Shown piece by piece: positions 22,007-49,659 of a stretch of 64,000 nucleotides of DNA. Made by a program: the position numbers and the translations under genes. Below the pieces are notes generated by a model, which was not told the DNA's origin, did not search any database, and worked only from the letters and a program-made list of their open reading frames with translations. This stretch comes from Hydractinia symbiolongicarpus (Eukaryota; Cnidaria; Hydrozoa; Anthoathecata; Hydractiniidae): positions 248,001 to 312,000 of the forward strand of contig NC_079884.1 in NCBI RefSeq assembly GCF_029227915.1. The letters run 5' to 3'. Numbering within the stretch: position 1 is the first letter of the stretch; each line of letters opens with the position of its first letter.

Positions 22007-23028
22007 TTCTGCCGGTACCGGCAGAATAGGTGGGAGTATTTATTCTGCCGGCACTAATTACCGGTAGAATAAAGGGGGCATTAATCATTTTTTATTGTGG
22101 TACTAATCCAAGCCTTTAATTATTTTAATAAACTACACATAATTTTACAAAAATAACTAGAACATTATATGACTACGAGGGACTAATTTACGATAAACAC
22201 AACATATTGCTAACTATTAATTCTGCCAGCAGTAACCAACTACCGGCAGAATAAAGAAAAACATTAGTCTGCCGGCAGTAATAGCGGAAAACACGAGTCA
22301 AGTGGTAAAAATTATAATGCCGGCTATATACCTTCCTCGATTGCTTTTTCATCTCCTTTTTCCTAACAGAATATGGTAACATTATTTTAAGAATGTAATG
22401 ACAAAAGAGTTATTGACTTTTGTATTGTAAACTTTGTTAAAAAAGCAAATATTCCAATCTGTGCTATTAAAACAAATGTTTCTTTAATCATTTATCAATT
22501 ACAATAACTTTTGGTGTCTTTTTTTTCTTTCCAGAGTTGCACATTTTCCTGATGTCACGATTTTCTCTCCCTTCTGCTATTTGTATCTTTCTCTTTTTGG
22601 TAGTTTCAGGCGTTTTTACCATCGGTGGTAAAGTCATCACAAATTTAAATAAGCTACCAACTGTCCTATCTTCCACAGGCTCAGTCTAAATATCTTTTAC
22701 TAAATGTTAATAACGGTTTATAGTCATTCTTTTTTACGACAGTACTTACCGATCAAAATTCATTACTTTTTTTTTGACTTTTCGCGTTTCGTACAGAATG
22801 GCCACCAGGGGGCGGGTAATAACGCGGGGTAATTGATTCGGCGAGTTTAAAGTCTTTCCAGTAAATATGTAAGTTGATGTAAGTCTCCCTTTCCGAAAGG
22901 GAGACTTACATCAACCGCATCCGCCATGCATGACGATAATGCCTGAATGATGTTAATGTACGCGATTTGGCGGGAAATTTACTGCCGGCAGATTAATATT
23001 CTTCCTTAACCTGCCGGTACCGGCAGAA
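22007..23028. mobile_element. TIR element with palindromic TTCTGCCGGTACCGGCAG ends
   Basis: Both ends begin with the same 18-base word, itself largely a palindrome around GGTACC, in inverted orientation with TA on either side. Further CTGCCGGCA and TACCGGCAGAATA words sit in the subterminal regions (22040-22075, 22205-22285, 22980). A minus-strand frame (22488-22676, 62 residues, very Lys-rich, ending KVIVIDK) lies inside but has no recognisable domain. About 1 kb, probably non-autonomous. Confidence 0.7.
22873..22915. repeat. Perfect hairpin, 21-bp arms, 1-base centre
   Basis: GTTGATGTAAGTCTCCCTTTC is followed by a single C and then its exact reverse complement. It lies within the element at 22007-23028, close to its right end. 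Confidence 0.9.
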
Positions 23029-23900
23029 TATACACTCCGAAATTCTTTATTAACAGTGTAAAACCCTTTTATCAAAACACAGGTTTGTACTATATTATGA
23101 CAATTTTTATGCTTCCTTTATTTAGAATGACTGATTTTAAAGTTTTGCAATAAAATTAAAGAAATTTTGGATAGACAAGAAATTGTAGTGCAAAGACTAA
23201 CGAGTGCAAGGGAACGAGCAAAAGTATTTAAGGATAGGTCCGCAGGAATTAATCTCCTATGACCACGAGTTACAATTGAAAAATTACAAAGCATGTTTTT
23301 AATTTTTCCGCATAGCTCCAAAACACTCCATCACTTAACATCTTTAAACATTATTTTTGTAAAATGCGATGTCCTGGTCACCAAATATGAAAACTGTCGA
23401 ATTTGATATTGCTCAAATTGAAGAAGTCATGGATGCAATCAGGTCTTGATTTTGTGGAAGATGATTTCCTGATCATTGAAAAAAAACAGGAGAAAGAAGC
23501 GAAGGAATTCAGCGAAGCTTACAAATACGTTATAGAAAAAATACGGTGGTGAAATGTTCGTATTGTGTGTTGTTACATGTAAAATATATTAACAGATACG
23601 TCACTCCTGAAATAGCGTCTAAGTAAGGTTGGGACTAAGCACAAAGTTACGTTCGTGTCTAACAATACAGGAGCTTATGACAATATAGAAACCAGGTGTA
23701 CCTGCTAATGACAATAAAGCAACAAGATGTTTAACACTACATGTCCTTATGACAATATAGAAACCAGGTGTTTAAATTGCACTATGGTATACTATAGCAG
23801 CTCTCGGCCAAGCCGGTTTTAAAATTTAATTCATAAACTCAATTTATTTTTTTAAATTAAAACCTTAAGTAAATGCAAAACAAGTTTAAATTAAAATTAA
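23029..23900. other. Spacer with a short direct repeat
   Basis: TTATGACAATATAGAAACCA followed by GGTGT occurs twice (near 23676 and 23755), with a weaker copy between. No supported gene. Confidence 0.45.
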
Positions 23901-24989
23901 GGGACCGTCCTGAAATGTTCGTACGTAGTTCGTATAATTTGTATCAAAAACTTCGCATCAATTTATTAAATCTTTCGTATCATTTTATTTTTAATACAAA
24001 CTTTTTCGTATCATCAAAATTACAAGTTCGTATTAAGTTTGTACCATTTAAAATAAACTTCGTATGTAGTTCGTATCATTTTTAAAGAAGTTTGTATAAT
24101 AATTTGCTAATACGAAGTTTATATTCTTTATATTGAATTTTTTTCAACAATTATAAAGTTCGTTTTGTTATACGAACTTCGTTTATTTTAATTGGATTTA
24201 TTATCTAAGATCTTTAGGGCTTGTCTCCTTGGCATCGTAGAAAGCTAAGAGATCACCGTAGATCGTTTAAAAATCATAAAAACAGGATCATAGAAAACGA
24301 AAAGATCGCCATAGATCGTTTAAAAATCATAAAAACGGGATCGTAGGAAACAAAAAGATCGCCGTAGATCGTTTAAAAATCATGAAAACAGGATCGTAGG
24401 AAACGAAAAGATCGCCATAGATCGTTTATAAATCATGAAAACGGGATCATAGAAAACGAAAAGATCACCGTAGATCGTTTAAAAATCATGAAAACGGGAT
24501 CATAGAAAACGAAAAGATCACCGTAGATCGTTTAAAAATCATAAAAACGGCATCGTAGAAAACAAAAAGATTGCCGTAGATTGTGTAGATAGATGCAATT
24601 TTGCTAGTCCTTTCAAAGTCAACCTTGTATATTTGACTTCTTTTATTTCTGGTTTTGTGTAAAGTTCGTATCATTTCTTTTCGTATTTTAAAAAAAGCCG
24701 TTTAATTCTTTTGTTTCTGGTTTCGTATTGAAATAATTATATGCAATTAAGCCGGTACTTTTGAAGTTTCAACATCATATAGCAATTCACTTCGTTCAAA
24801 TTTCATATTATTTCATTTTGTATGATAAAAAAACTTCGTTTAAGTTCGTATCATATTTAAAAAGTTCGTATAAACTTCGTTTACATTTTTTATTTTAAAC
24901 GAAGCACTTTGTATGACATTCGTTTAATAAAACGAAGTACTTTCGTATAATTATACGAAAAAAACATACGAACATTTTGAGATGATCCG
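23901..24989. mobile_element. TIR element rich in TTCGTATNA motifs, with internal 53-bp tandem array
   Basis: The left end GGGACCGTCCTGAAATGTTC pairs with the right end GAACATTTTGAGATGATCC, both followed inward by CGTA. Both arms are packed with CGTATCA/CGTATAA and AACTTCG words. The centre is the tandem array described separately. No transposase. The exact ends and target duplication are uncertain because the flanks are AT-rich. Confidence 0.6.
24230..24590. repeat. 53-bp tandem repeat, about 6.5 copies
   Basis: GATCGTTT recurs at 24261, 24314, 24367, 24420, 24473 and 24526, exactly 53 bases apart, with a degenerate seventh copy at 24579. The unit contains TAGATCGTTTAAAAATCAT and ACGGGATC(G/A)TAG(G/A)AAAC. 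The copies are contiguous, so it is not a CRISPR array. Confidence 0.95.
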
Positions 24990-25149
24990 TAAATTAAAAA
25001 CAAAATAAAAAAAGGATAAAAGCTGCTGGTTTTTTAAGCAAAGTGAAATAAATTAAAATAGAAAAAGCAAATTAAATTAAAAGTAGAAGTAAAATAAAAG
25101 TTCATAAAAAACAAAAATTAAATAAATTTATAAATAAATAAATCAATTA

Positions 25150-26388
25150 CAGGCGTTGCCATGAGTCGCGAGCAATTGCTCGCGCCCGCGTAGTGCTCGC
25201 GTAAATGCTCGTTACCCGAGCATTCTATTGTTCGCGTAAAAATTAACATTTTGAGATAAGTGTAAACATTTTTCTCAAGAATTGATTGGTCTTTTAAGCG
25301 AAACTGAAAAGATATTTGGTGTGATTATTTTTCACCCATCGTACAACAGTTCATTCGCCATTTTATAAAACACGTGCGATACGGGCATTAAGGTTAATCT
25401 TTGTTGCGCATTTATTTTGCAGTATAAAAGTGGGGGACGTTTTTAATCGTGAACCCCAAACACGATGAGCGAGCGTCTACTGGTATAGCGAATCTCTCAA
25501 TCTTAACTTCCTTTTCTACATGTCCAAAATGGTATTTAATGTTTATTTTTCAGGTCATAACAAGCAAATAGGAAAAAATATGCTTCGTTTTCAAATTAAA
25601 AAAAAATCTTTATCCGCGTGGTTTAAATAAAACTAATAAATAAAATCTCTTCTTAAGGTACACGTCAGGTACATAAAATTTATACAGAAAAAGAAATTAT
25701 ACCGCATGTGGGTTTCGTTTTTAAAATTGTTTGAATAACAGTTGCGGCATAAAGAAAAAAATCCATTAAATTTGGACCTGCTATGGTTTCCAATTGTTTC
25801 ATCAAATGAAGAGATTATCTACAATTAAATCCATGATAAATTGTCTGTTCCGCCTGTAAGTGCAGTTTTGCAGACTTGCGTCATCCGTGCTCCGTCGGCG
25901 TTCACCTCCGCATTAGTTAAGAACCACATGGCTGGATTTCTTATGTAAGACCTAGTACCAACGACGAAGGGGCCGGGCAAAAGAGATTTTTGTCTACGTA
26001 GTTTTTTAACTAAGTCAGGAGTCGGTGAATTAGCTAGCATGGTCAGGTTGGCTATGAATAGGCTTGCTTGTGGATTTAAAGGACCAGGACTATTCAATAA
26101 TTCTGAGATCTGAAAGTGTTCGACCAAGACAGAAATCTATCGGACGTTTTAACCGACGAAAGTTCAAAACGAGCTACGGACATGTCCGACCAAACTGGAA
26201 ATGTGGCGGACGTTTTAATCACACCCACAAAACGATTTAGGTGTGTGCCAAGACGCACGCCTCTCCTGAAAAAGAGACTAAATGTAAAGTTTTTTTAGCG
26301 AAAAATATGGCGAGCAAAATTGCGCGCGTAGACACTCTGACGCGAGCAATTAATTGCTTGGGAGGTTATTTGCTCATGGCAAGGCCTG
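25150..26388. mobile_element. Transposon with CAGGCNTTGCCATGAG ends and 5-bp TSD
   Basis: The left end CAGGCGTTGCCATGAG is inverted at the right as CTCATGGCAAGGCCTG. AATTA flanks both sides (25145-25149 and 26389-26393). Both subterminal regions carry GCGAGCAATT and GCTCGCG words in both orientations. A 100-residue minus-strand frame (25825-26127) is present but I recognise no domain in it. Probably non-autonomous and hAT-related. Confidence 0.75.
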
Positions 26389-26980
26389 AATTAAAAATGC
26401 AATTAAACAGAGTTTTTTTCGTGTGGCAGTTCTCGGCCATCATGCTACAGCTAAAAAAAGATAATAAGCACGTAAGCTTATTCACAAATTTGTTTATAAA
26501 CCTGGTTAAAAAAATTAGCCTTAGAAAGCTGGAATATCAGCAACACAGCTGAAAAAAATAAAGTCAAAAGATAGTAACCCATGTAATAGTTTTTGGTTAA
26601 ATATATAATATAATACGAAGTAGTAGATGTGTTTATTTTTCTTTCAAGTCGCTTAAATATCCTTTGAAGTCGCCCAAAAATATTTGTTAACTGTCTAGAT
26701 GTTATGGCACAACGTCAATGCATTTAGACTGACATCAATTCATTAAATAAGAATAGTGAAGCTATTGCATTGGGCTTTTAAGTTTAAGGCTCAATTCTTA
26801 ACAGCATTTTAAGCTCTACACAATAACAAGAAGGAATTGAGGAATTTCTGATAAAAAAATTTTGTTCATTGGCAGGCCCTTGCCTCCTTTCCATTGTTCT
26901 TCTGCCAAGTGGATTTTTTCACTGGGCTTTATGGACTAGTTATTTATAATGTTTAGTAATATAACGAAGAATGAAATTGT
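26389..26980. other. NPHP4 5' flank
   Basis: AT-rich sequence in which the NPHP4 promoter and any untranslated exon must lie. No TATA box or other motif is convincing. An in-frame TGA at 26972 closes the frame upstream of the NPHP4 start. Confidence 0.4.
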
Positions 26981-43146
<16,166 letters not shown>

Positions 43147-43953
43147 GCCATGAGTTTTGTTTTTAAATGTATCGTTAAGTATTTATGCTAATTTATACTG
43201 TATATAACATCAAATTAGGAATTTTTATCAAAAGATTAGGATAATTTAATATATTATTGCGAAATTTTGATCAGGATCCAAGATGAGAACCTTTAGGAAA
43301 AGGACGACCGCCTTCATTGTTGATCTACAGATTGTAAAATCTCAATTAAGCAAATTTTGGTTGCGATCGTTGTAATGTATTCATTGCCGTGCATACGCGC
43401 ATTTAAGAATGATGATTAAAAAAAAGATCATTAAATTCCTTTTGAGCACACTTCGTCATCTCCTGAGTTCTCGTTTGTCACTCTGTCATGTATTTTCAAA
43501 ATATTGTAAAAATGATAGAGAAAGAAGTCAGGAATGTCAACAATTTCTTTGGTATGTCATGAGAATTTCAAAAAATTTAGTGCGATCAATCAGAACCGTT
43601 CTAAAAATTGTCAAGAGTTAAATTTCAGTTCTGTTCAAACACATAATAAGGAAATAAGTAAATTTTAGTCAAAAACTGTCAGGAGAATAAGAAGTTGCTA
43701 TTGTTTGCACGCCATTTGATTATTTACAATATAAGATTATTTCATTAACAAAAAAATGCTAAGCAAAAGTTATCTGAAATACGGGAATGTTGGATTGATA
43801 AAGATTTCCATAGCACAATACCAGCTTAAGCGTAGTCACGTTTATTCAGAGGACATTTTTTCAATTTGTTTGCAGCGCAAGAAAAGCTCGTTTTTTTGCA
43901 ACTTCGTAGAATTTCACTTAAAAGAGAAATAAGATTACCTGCGTCTTACCGCT
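43147..43953. other. NPHP4 3' flank
   Basis: Contains the 3' untranslated region of NPHP4. I found no clear AATAAA in the first few hundred bases. No other feature seen. Confidence 0.4.
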
Positions 43954-46218
43954 ATGCTGACAACATCAAAACCTCCACGTGGAAGGTGGCATATCGGAAA
44001 AGAAGATGATAAAATCTTTGATTCAGCAAAGTCCACACCTGCGCGGTATGAAACTCCGTAATGCAATTTTTTTATAAAGAAATAGGCGATTGAAAAGCAT
44101 TCTAATTACTGTTCGGTTGTTTATTCGCCCATGTCAGCATTTTTAAAATGCAATAAAATTTCTCCATAAAAAAGAATGACGATTGTATTGTGCAGACTAC
44201 AGAAACAATTTGGGAAGATTAGCGTAAAGAGAATTGCTTAACGTGCAGAACTTATTTTAAAATGTAACGTATTTTATACAATTTTATACATATTATTGCG
44301 TCTGGTGCAAGAGTTTTGTGAATGGATTACCAGCTTCTAAAAGTATGCATTAGCATTACCTTGGTTTTGCAAAATTGTAAAAAAATATACAACATGGATT
44401 TATGTTCGCATTGAATAATGATCGGGGTGTCTGACAACGGACAATTTTTTCGCATGTGGATTAACATTCCCGAGCACAAAGTGTTTTTTCTTCAAAATAC
44501 TGAACACAACGTCCAGGTCCTTGACCGGGTGCATCAAAGTCTTAAATTTCGTAACTTCCCTTCTTTATACCAGCTAACGTAAGGCATAGACGCGATAAAT
44601 CAACTCACTGCATATATTAAATTTGAAATCTATTACATGGTTTGTGTATAAGAACATCAAAATTGTAACCAGCTGGTCATTATTCTTATTTCTTTGTTAT
44701 TTAAACAATAGACCAATTGTGTTTAACCAAAAATTCCAGCCTGGTACTCTTATAAAGCATGTACTTAAAAATAAAAAGCATGCAGGTGTACACTATTTTC
44801 ACTTTTTTTGAAGCTTTTCTACACAACCGTTTTCCTCGTTTTGCTTTTTTTAGCAACCCTTACACTCGTCCACACAACCACTGTCGCCCCTTTGTTTATT
44901 TTGGTGATAATGCATCACGCTTTTATAAGAATCAGTTTTTTTTGCTGGTATTTCAGGTCAAAAAATTAGCCTATTGCTTAGAAAAAGAAATATAAATAAA
45001 AAACAATAGAGAAATAAAATGATGACCAGGCCCAGTTTGAATTTTGATATTCGTATAAATGAAGCGTGTGTACCGTTTAACCATCACGTTTTTAAAATTG
45101 TTTCCTCACAAAATTATTTTTTAAAAAATATCGCTGATCGCCCCATTTAGCTGTTTTAAATATGCGCAAACTTAGTGACTAACTCTAGACGTCTTAAGTT
45201 TTTATTGTGTCCACCACACCACTTCCCAAATGTAAATTAAACAACAGAATTGGGAGTGTCACTATTTGATGGTTCTTTGAGGTGCAAATATGGCTACATA
45301 ATTTTCAAATGGTCATATCATTCTAGGTGCCCCTGAGGCAGAAATTTATTATACATTCTATACTATTTTCTCTCTCTTTTTTTTACACATACTCTGGTTT
45401 ACATAGGAGTTTGGTAAGTGTTCTAGTTGTAAGTTGGTGAGTTGGCGAGGCGTGAGGTCGGTGAGCTTGTGAGAAAAAAATTTCAAATGCCGACATCCGA
45501 AAAAATATGCATATATGCTCTCCACCGTAGAGTTTTAAATTCTAAGAAGTAATTATATCATCATCACTTATATTTTCAGACGTGATCAACGAAAGGTGTT
45601 CAGTAACAATTATGTCAAAGCGACGAGTTACAAAACCGGGAAGCTAGGAAGTTGCAAAGTTAGGGAGTTACACATTTCTACGGTAAACCGAGTTACATGC
45701 CGGCGAAAACTCGAGGTCACTATTTTACCGTATCTGCTATTCGCGAATACTCGGGGGCCTGCGCACTGTACAAAACCGCGTGGGATCAATAATTTACGAA
45801 ATATTGTTATAGATAAAAAAACATTATTTCTTTTCTGTAATTATCACAATCAATACTGATATTTTATAGTGGCATATTGCCTCGTTTATATGCTCCAAAC
45901 TGTCTACAAAAAGCTTCGATTTTAAATTTATCAAGAAAGACATATTTGTCTTAGACATCTACGTACTGATTCCAGCACTCTTTTGCTGTTTTTCTTATCA
46001 CCTTTTTTTAGCCCTTTTTTTTTAAATAATTCGATTTATAAAATAAGGTATATTTGTTAAGCAACTTTGACAGTCTGAAAAACCCAGTTTCTTTATACCA
46101 CACTTTTCTGCGTTTTTATGGCATACAGACATTGATAAGTTTCTCCCGTGCGATCGTTCCGTTCCGATATACGAAGACAGTCCCCCATCATATTGCTACT
46201 TACCCGCCTGGCCCTTAA
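43954..46218 (+). CDS. Unrecognised three-exon gene, predicted 94-residue basic protein
   Basis: Exons 43954-44045, 45580-45682 and 46129-46218 are joined by GT-AG introns (donors CG|GTATGA and ACG|GTAAAC; acceptors TATTTTCAG and GGCATACAG) with matching phases 2 and 0. They give an open frame from ATG to TAA. The protein starts MLTTSKPPRGRWHIGKEDDK, has a middle part rich in Lys/Arg/Ser/Tyr (FSNNYVKATSYKTGK) and ends FRYTKTVPHHIATYPPGP. No signal peptide, membrane segment or known domain is seen. Small basic proteins with Pro/Gly/Tyr-rich ends are common among axonemal microtubule inner proteins, but that is only a suggestion. Intron 1 (1.5 kb) is AT-rich without a recognised element. A chance combination of exons is possible. 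Confidence 0.5.
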
Positions 46219-47123
46219 TTTAATGCCAGGTATATTTTTTATCCTCGGTAGTTGGCTAGGCTTTTTGTCACCAAGTAAGTATTATGATGGTATCGTAATA
46301 AAACTTTTGTGTATGCGAGTACGTTCTTGCCAGGTATGCTTAGCACTCTTGAGTGAAATTCAAAGTCTACACGCACATATCAATCATACGTATTTCGAAA
46401 CACTTTTCATAGTAGCTTTCATAGTTTTCATCGTTGGTTTTCTTTTTAATTCATATTTCGCAAAACTCTTCAACCGCTGGTAATTTTTAGGAGCTGTTTT
46501 CTTCTGTAACTAATGCATCTCATTTTTGACAGCAACCGTATGACCACTTTGTAACATTTAACAAGAGTTAAAATCTCAGGGTGTGGTCCTACCATCTTCT
46601 GATATGAGTTTAAATGTTAAACATTGCATATCATACACAACGGATTGGAAATCATTTAAATAAATTGTCTTAAAACCTTTGAAGTCCTAAATTTTTTTTG
46701 AAAACAGAAAAATTACGTCACTATAGTGTTAACATATTTATTTGTAACCTCTTTCAGGCTAATGAAAACGCAATAAAAGTATATATCGCAAAAAAGCTAA
46801 CTAAAACTAAATCAATAAAATATGTCACGTGACCAGGAGGCCAATTCAAAGTAGCGGATATAGAAATGGTAAAAATCAAACTTTAATTTCAAATCAGTTT
46901 TCAATGGCCAAGAAAAAACTTGGACTTGCTTTTGCATCCACAGGAAAGTACATTTTATAAGCTTTTTAGAAAAGGTAAACATGACAACCTCTGCACTGAA
47001 ACAAGAAATAATCGATAAAGTTACTCTTGTTTTCAGTGTCGAGAGTGTGCCCATGTATCAAACGTGAAAGTTGTAAAGAAAGAAGGAAGATATGCCAACT
47101 ATTTTAATCATATGCGAACTCTG
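46219..47123. other. Spacer and degenerate 5' part of a hAT transposase
   Basis: 46219-46860 shows no feature. From about 46900 to 47123 the plus strand has broken frames (FQWPRKNLDLLLHP, FYKLFRKGKHDNLC) that probably derive from the N-terminal part of the downstream transposase. No CAGGGG-type left terminus was found. Confidence 0.4.
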
Positions 47124-47184
47124 TCCGCAGATGGATATACATATGTATTTTAATTTAAAATACATATGTATATCCATCTGCGGA
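47124..47184. repeat. Perfect palindrome, 30-bp arms, 1-base centre
   Basis: TCCGCAGATGGATATACATA plus the next ten bases are repeated in exact reverse complement after a single T. It lies at the 5' edge of the hAT transposase reading frame, whose first in-frame ATG falls within the right arm. Confidence 0.95.
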
Positions 47185-48790
47185 GTAGAGTACAAGGTGG
47201 AGATACAGCTCTTGCTGACCATCTTAAAACCCAGAATGAATTAATCAACAGTTGTGGATCTGTAATTTTGGATGAAATAATCCAAGAATTAAAATCAAAC
47301 ACTTTCTTTTCTAATCTGGCAGATGAAGCTGCTGATTTATCTAATAAAGAGCAAATGTCCTTAGTTTTACGTTTTGTTGACAGTAATTTGAATATACGTG
47401 AGGAGTTTGTTCAATATATTCATTGTGATGAGGGGCTGGCAGGTAAAGACTTGAAGTCTGTTCTCTTAAAGTCACTTCATAACCTGACTTTAAATATTAA
47501 GGACTGTCGGGGTCAAGCATATGATGGTGCAAGTGCTGTTGCTGGGTATAAGAATGGACTTTCTGCCCATATTCTTAATTTAAATAAAAAGGCTATATAT
47601 GTTCATTGCAACAGTCATCGTTTAAATTTAGCAGTTGGAAAATCTTGTACAATCAGCTTAGTTGCCCATGTGATGGCTAAAATAAAACACATTTCCTATT
47701 TCTTTAACTATTCTCAAAAAAGACAGCAATCCCTTATGATTAACATAGATAAATATAGTCCGACTTCTAAAAAAACTAAATTAAAGGATGTTTGCCGTAC
47801 TCGGTGGGTTGAACGAATTACTGGTTTAGATCTCTTTCAAGAGTTATATGTGCCTATTTATATTACTTTGGAAGAGATGAAATTAAACTTAAATCGACAG
47901 TTCAATTATGACACATCAAAACAAGCTGTTGGTTTTTTTCACCAAATAGCTAATTTTGAATTTCTTGTCACTCTGGTGATCACAAGGAACGTATTTGACA
48001 TAACACTTCCAGTTACTCAATTGCTACAAAATAGAACAATTGATGTTATGGACAGCATAGAGCTTATTCAAACATTAAAAAATGTTCTCCTTCAAACCAG
48101 AAATAATGTAGAACATTTTCATGATAGGTGGTATGAGGAGGCTCTTTCTCTTTGTGAAAAAGTAGGAATTGTGGAGGAGAAGAAGAGGACTGTTGGAAGG
48201 AAAACCACAAGAGATAATCATCCTTCTTTTTCAACTTTTGATTACTATAAAAAATCAGTTACTAACCTCTTTTAGACCATTTAAATAGTGAAATGAAGAA
48301 TCGTTTTCAACCGTTTTCTCTAAATGCTTATAATGGCCTATGCATTGTTCCAGCAAAAATGGTTTCTTTGATTTCTGGAGGTAAAACAAACTGGAAGGAG
48401 AAATTCAAGTCTTTTGTCTCTTTCTATGAAGATGACCTTCCAAATATACTTGGGCTTAATGCTGAATTAGAAATTTGGGAGAAGTATTGGATTGATTTTA
48501 AAGGAAATAGACCCCAAACTATTGCTCAAACGTTGAAGTCTATTAATCTAAATGTCTTTGTTAATTTGCATATGGCCCTAAGAATTTTAGCCACTATTCC
48601 TGTCACCACATGTGAATGTGAACGCTCTTTCTCTGCTATGAGAAAACTTAAAAATTATACTTGCACTACTATGGTATCTGAACGCCTCAACGGGCTAGCG
48701 CTTATGTATATTCACAAAGAAATAGTGCCAGATGTTGATAAAGTTTTAAATAAATTTGCTAAAGATAAAAGAAGACTTGAATTAATATAA
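47166..48790 (+). pseudogene. hAT transposase (ZMYM1/DUF4371 type) with one frameshift
   Basis: The first frame (to 48275) has SNTFFSNLADEAADLSNKEQ, CRGQAYDGASAVAGYKNGL, VHCNSHRLNLAVG and CRTRWVERITGLDLF. These carry the Asp, Cys/His and Arg-Trp motifs of the hAT RNase-H-like core. At about 48265-48272 a single-base frame change is needed to continue as LDHLNSEMKNRF. The second frame then gives VTTCECERSFSAMRKLKNYT, the hAT C-terminal dimerisation domain, ending at TAA 48790. The segment between GDTALADHLKTQ and NELINSCG appears shortened against relatives. Otherwise the core is well preserved, implying a recent copy. Confidence 0.88.
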
Positions 48791-49517
48791 ATTTTTCCAC
48801 TATACAATCTAGAACAAATTAATGAATAAATAAATAAATAATTAAATCTTACCCACTCCTAATTGAAAAAAATAGTAACCATTTATATAAAATAAATTCC
48901 CTTTTCTCTTGTTTACGTTGTGTCGTTATCTTTCTACAGGTTCAGCTTGCTCTGGCTGATAGTACCTGTTCTAGGAGCCCCCTGTCAGGGGCTTTAATAA
49001 CTTTCTATTTTTATATCAATTCCTTTTCTTTAACCCCCCCCCCCTTTTCCGAGTTCGGCTTGCTCCAGCTGATAGCACTCGGTTGATTGGAGCAGACTGT
49101 CCATGTCTGGAATAGCTAATATTACGTTATTAGCTGTTTCCTAGGCATGCTGACGAGCCCTGATATTGGGCGAAACAGTCTTAAAATATATGAATTTAAA
49201 CCGTTGTTTTTATTTTTCCTACACTTTTTTGCAACCCTTTACAAGATTGTTTGTTTTTTGCTGTCTATTCGAAACAAAAAACGTCTCTAACAGAGCTAAT
49301 AATTTGGACATTAATTAGGCCGTTTATAGTGCGTAGAGGCTTAAAATAGCGAAAGTTTCCGGGGCTGCGCCCCGGACCGGGGGCTTACAGCGCCCGCCAT
49401 GACCCCCAGCTGTTCTGGGCGCAGCAAATTGCTGCGCTGTTTTTTGCTTCGCAAAAAAAGTGACTGACATGTTACAAATGCTGGATCCGCCCCTGTTAAA
49501 CATGTCGTATTGATATA
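48791..49517. mobile_element. 3' part of hAT-type element with CCGCCCCTG terminus
   Basis: 48930-49190 holds two related blocks (TCAGCTTGCTCTGGCTGATA and TCGGCTTGCTCCAGCTGATA) and a GCTGACGAGCCCTGATATTG stretch that looks like a dispersed-repeat tail. 49350-49495 is GC-rich (GGGGCTGCGCCCCGG) and ends in GCTGGATCCGCCCCTG, a classic hAT terminus. It may be the right end of the element encoding the upstream transposase, but the matching left end was not found. Confidence 0.5.
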
Positions 49518-49659
49518 CAGTGGAATCTCTCTATCTCGAACTAAAGTCTCGGTCCCTTTGTGGTCTGCCTAAGGTATTTTCCCTTCTTTATCTCGGACTT
49601 TCTCTATCTCGAACAAATTTTCTGGTCCCTTGCGAGTTCGAGATAGAGAGAGTCAACTG
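49518..49659. mobile_element. Pogo/Tigger-type MITE
   Basis: The ends CAGTGGAATCTCTCTATCTC and GAGATAGAGAGAGTCAACTG are inverted, each followed inward by GAAC/GTTC, with TA on both sides (49516-49517 and 49660-49661). 142 bp. CAGT-type ends with TA duplication are characteristic of pogo elements of the Tc1/mariner group. Confidence 0.85.

Noticed and set aside
24230-24590. Regular spaced repeats suggesting a CRISPR array
   Set aside because: Units are contiguous 53-bp tandems without unique spacers, and the host is a eukaryote.
25825-26298. Minus-strand 100-residue and plus-strand 60-residue frames
   Set aside because: They lie inside a TIR element, show no recognisable domain and no splice support.
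46148-46483. 111-residue frame with two hydrophobic segments
   Set aside because: Overlaps exon 3 of the small gene in another frame and runs through a donor-like site into AT-rich DNA; hydrophobicity follows from base composition.
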